From Candidatus Kaiserbacteria bacterium (lineage in GTDB: Bacteria > Patescibacteriota > Minisyncoccia > Phycocordibacterales > Phycocordibacteraceae), in contig JAPLWI010000008.1 of NCBI GenBank assembly GCA_026396675.1, positions 1 through 42,882 on the forward strand: DNA of 42,882 nt, in the 5' to 3' direction. Shown here one piece after another: positions 41,583-42,882 of this stretch (position 1 is its first letter; each line of letters begins with the position of its first letter). A program made the position numbers and the translations under genes. The notes beneath the pieces were generated by a model. That model did not search any database, had not been told where the DNA came from, and saw only the letters and a list, made by a program, of their open reading frames with translations.

Positions 41583-42281
41583 ATGTCGCCTCTTTCCATC
41601 GGCATCACTACTGGTATTGCCATTGGCATTATATTTCTTATGCGTCCTCGACGATTTTATATTGTTCGACATGGTGAAACGCTTCTGAACGCTTCCCACA
41701 TCAAACAAGGGGCGGAAGGAAGGTTAAGCGAATTAGGGAAACAACAAGCGGGAAAGGTTGGTACACGGCTCGCGCTACTTCATATACAAGAAATTATCGC
41801 TAGCCCATATGAACGCACACGCGAAACAACGGCTATCATTAATAAGCATCTCCGAGTTCCTATTTCATATTCTCCGCTTCTCGTCGAACGGCGCAATCCA
41901 TCTGAAATCATCGGAAAGAATCGGGATGACCACACTGTTGTTCGCATCGTTGACCAGATGGATCTTGCCTATCACGAGGATGAGTACCGCTTTTCGGATG
42001 AAGAAAATTTTATTGATTTGAGGGATCGTGCTCGAAAATGTCTGAATCTACTCGCACGCCAAGGAGCGCACACAACTTGTGTCATCACGCATCATGTTTT
42101 TCTTAAAATGTTGCTCGCTTGCATGCTCTACCGCGAACGGCTCCATGCCTCCGATTATGCGAAGCTTTCTTTTTTCAATATGGTGGACAATGCGGGAATC
42201 AGTATTTGCGAATATCATCCGTGGCTCCGCTTCTCGCGCACATGCGGCTGGAAAGTTGTGAGCTTTAACGAGACGATTTAA
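41583..42281 (+). CDS. histidine phosphatase family protein (phosphoglycerate-mutase-like)
   Basis: 232 aa. A short N-terminal hydrophobic segment (about 4-20) may anchor it in the membrane. RRFYIVRHGETLLNA has the catalytic RHG, ASPYERTRETTAII the second Arg, and CVITHHVFLKMLLA the second His. It could be a phosphatase rather than a glycolytic mutase; the substrate cannot be read. TATACT 9 nt before the ATG predicts little or no leader. It ends tail-to-tail with groEL, the two stop codons overlapping. Confidence 0.85.
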   Translation: MSPLSIGITTGIAIGIIFLMRPRRFYIVRHGETLLNASHIKQGAEGRLSELGKQQAGKVGTRLALLHIQEIIASPYERTRETTAIINKHLRVPISYSPLLVERRNPSEIIGKNRDDHTVVRIVDQMDLAYHEDEYRFSDEENFIDLRDRARKCLNLLARQGAHTTCVITHHVFLKMLLACMLYRERLHASDYAKLSFFNMVDNAGISICEYHPWLRFSRTCGWKVVSFNETI

Positions 42282-42882
42282 TACATCCCGTCCATTCCAC
42301 CGTTAGTTGGAGGATTTTTCGGTTCTGGAATGTCAGCGATTGCCGCCTCAGTTGTGAGAATCATTGCCGCAGCAGAAATAGCATTTTCGAGAGCCATACG
42401 CGACATTTTTACCGGATCGACAATACCCGAAGCGAGCATGTCATCAACAATTTCATCCTTGAGTGCATCATAGCCAGCATTTGCCTTTCCTGACTGCACT
42501 TTAGATACGACAACCGCTGCATCATCTTTGCCGGCATTGATTGCAATCTGCGCAAGCGGCGTCTCGAGTGCATGTACAACGATGTCGAAGCCCGTTCTTT
42601 CGTCAACACTCATCTTGCTATCATGCGCGGCAATTTTCTTCGCGACTTTTGCAAGCGCGGTTCCGCCGCCAGGTATAATTCCCTCTTCAATTGAGGCCTT
42701 AGTTGCCTTTACTGCATCGTCAATTTTATCTTTCAAATACTTCATTTCTGTTTCAGTCGCTGCACCAACTGATATGACCGCGACTCCACCTGATAATTTC
42801 GCGATGCGCTCCTCCAACTTTTCCTCGTCAAACTTTGAGTCAGTATTTTCTGCTTGGCTCTTCAGTTGTGCTATGCGCGCGG
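42278..42882 (-). CDS. groEL: chaperonin GroEL, C-terminal part (runs off the window)
   Basis: About 200 C-terminal residues are present. The start lies beyond the right edge: reading upstream of the internal Met gives SKFDEEKLEERIAKLSGGVAVI, which is continuous GroEL sequence. The intermediate and equatorial motifs are there (AATETEMKYLKDKIDDA, GIIPGGGTALAKV, IVDPVKMSRMALENA) and so is the C-terminal GGMDGMY tail, which is short compared with the GGM repeats of E. coli. Folds proteins in a double ring with GroES (not in the window). Confidence 0.95.
   Translation of the reverse strand, partial: ARIAQLKSQAENTDSKFDEEKLEERIAKLSGGVAVISVGAATETEMKYLKDKIDDAVKATKASIEEGIIPGGGTALAKVAKKIAAHDSKMSVDERTGFDIVVHALETPLAQIAINAGKDDAAVVVSKVQSGKANAGYDALKDEIVDDMLASGIVDPVKMSRMALENAISAAAMILTTEAAIADIPEPKNPPTNGGMDGMY

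Overview
The window reads as a chromosomal segment of a Candidate Phyla Radiation (Patescibacteria) bacterium, probably a Parcubacteria-type lineage. The grounds are the type IV pilus cluster with several short pilins and tandem near-identical major pilins, the LemA/HtpX pair, small CPR-style hypothetical proteins, and LigA, PilB, PilD and ComF versions that have lost canonical zinc cysteines. TGA is used as a normal stop (AAA gene, gatC), which argues against the recoded lineages Gracilibacteria and SR1. These are inferences from motifs; no search was run.

Layout. 1-8.4 kb is core: tRNA-Ser(GGA), lemA-htpX, NAD-malic enzyme, a lytic-transglycosylase-like protein, recG, tRNA-Ile(UAU) and ftsH. 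8.4-15.9 kb is an accessory island: a structured non-coding entry region (perfect hairpin, G-quadruplex motif, palindrome), an AAA+ ATPase overlapping a subtilisin-like (S8) peptidase gene, a second copy of the palindrome, a terminase-small-subunit-like HTH protein, a membrane-anchored protein, about 400 bp of folded non-coding DNA, a small companion ORF and a large serine recombinase. The last codons of the recombinase lie inside the tmRNA gene, so the island probably integrated at ssrA. 15.8-24.7 kb is core again: ssrA-smpB, a small SD-led gene, typA, an Nramp-related transporter, and an AbrB-MacA-ABC-MacB-type operon followed by a PAP2 phosphatase. 24.7-29.2 kb holds tRNA-fMet, a membrane protein with a HEPN-like motif, gatCA and ligA. 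29.2-40.3 kb is one long minus-strand type IV pilus locus (PilX/W/V/FimT-like minor pilins, PilD, two major pilins, PilC, PilT, a CheY-like regulator, PilB, PilP-like, PilO, PilN, PilM), with comF divergent from it. The end carries tRNA-Ser(GCU), a DUF378 protein, a histidine phosphatase and the 3' part of groEL.

How the parts work together. The pilus genes plus comF suggest twitching or DNA uptake. SmpB and tmRNA form the ribosome-rescue pair. The AAA/S8 pair is the best candidate for an incompletely described system: an ATPase and a protease, translationally coupled, carried on a recombinase island and bracketed by near-identical palindromes. A defence role is inference.

Two sequence habits recur across the window. 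Many start codons follow a -10 hexamer by only 5-9 nt, which predicts leaderless mRNAs; the tmRNA promoter gives the same -10 to 5'-end distance. Short perfect palindromes, many with 3-nt loops, lie between genes and also inside coding sequences (recG, comF, gatA, pilD, two prepilin leaders).
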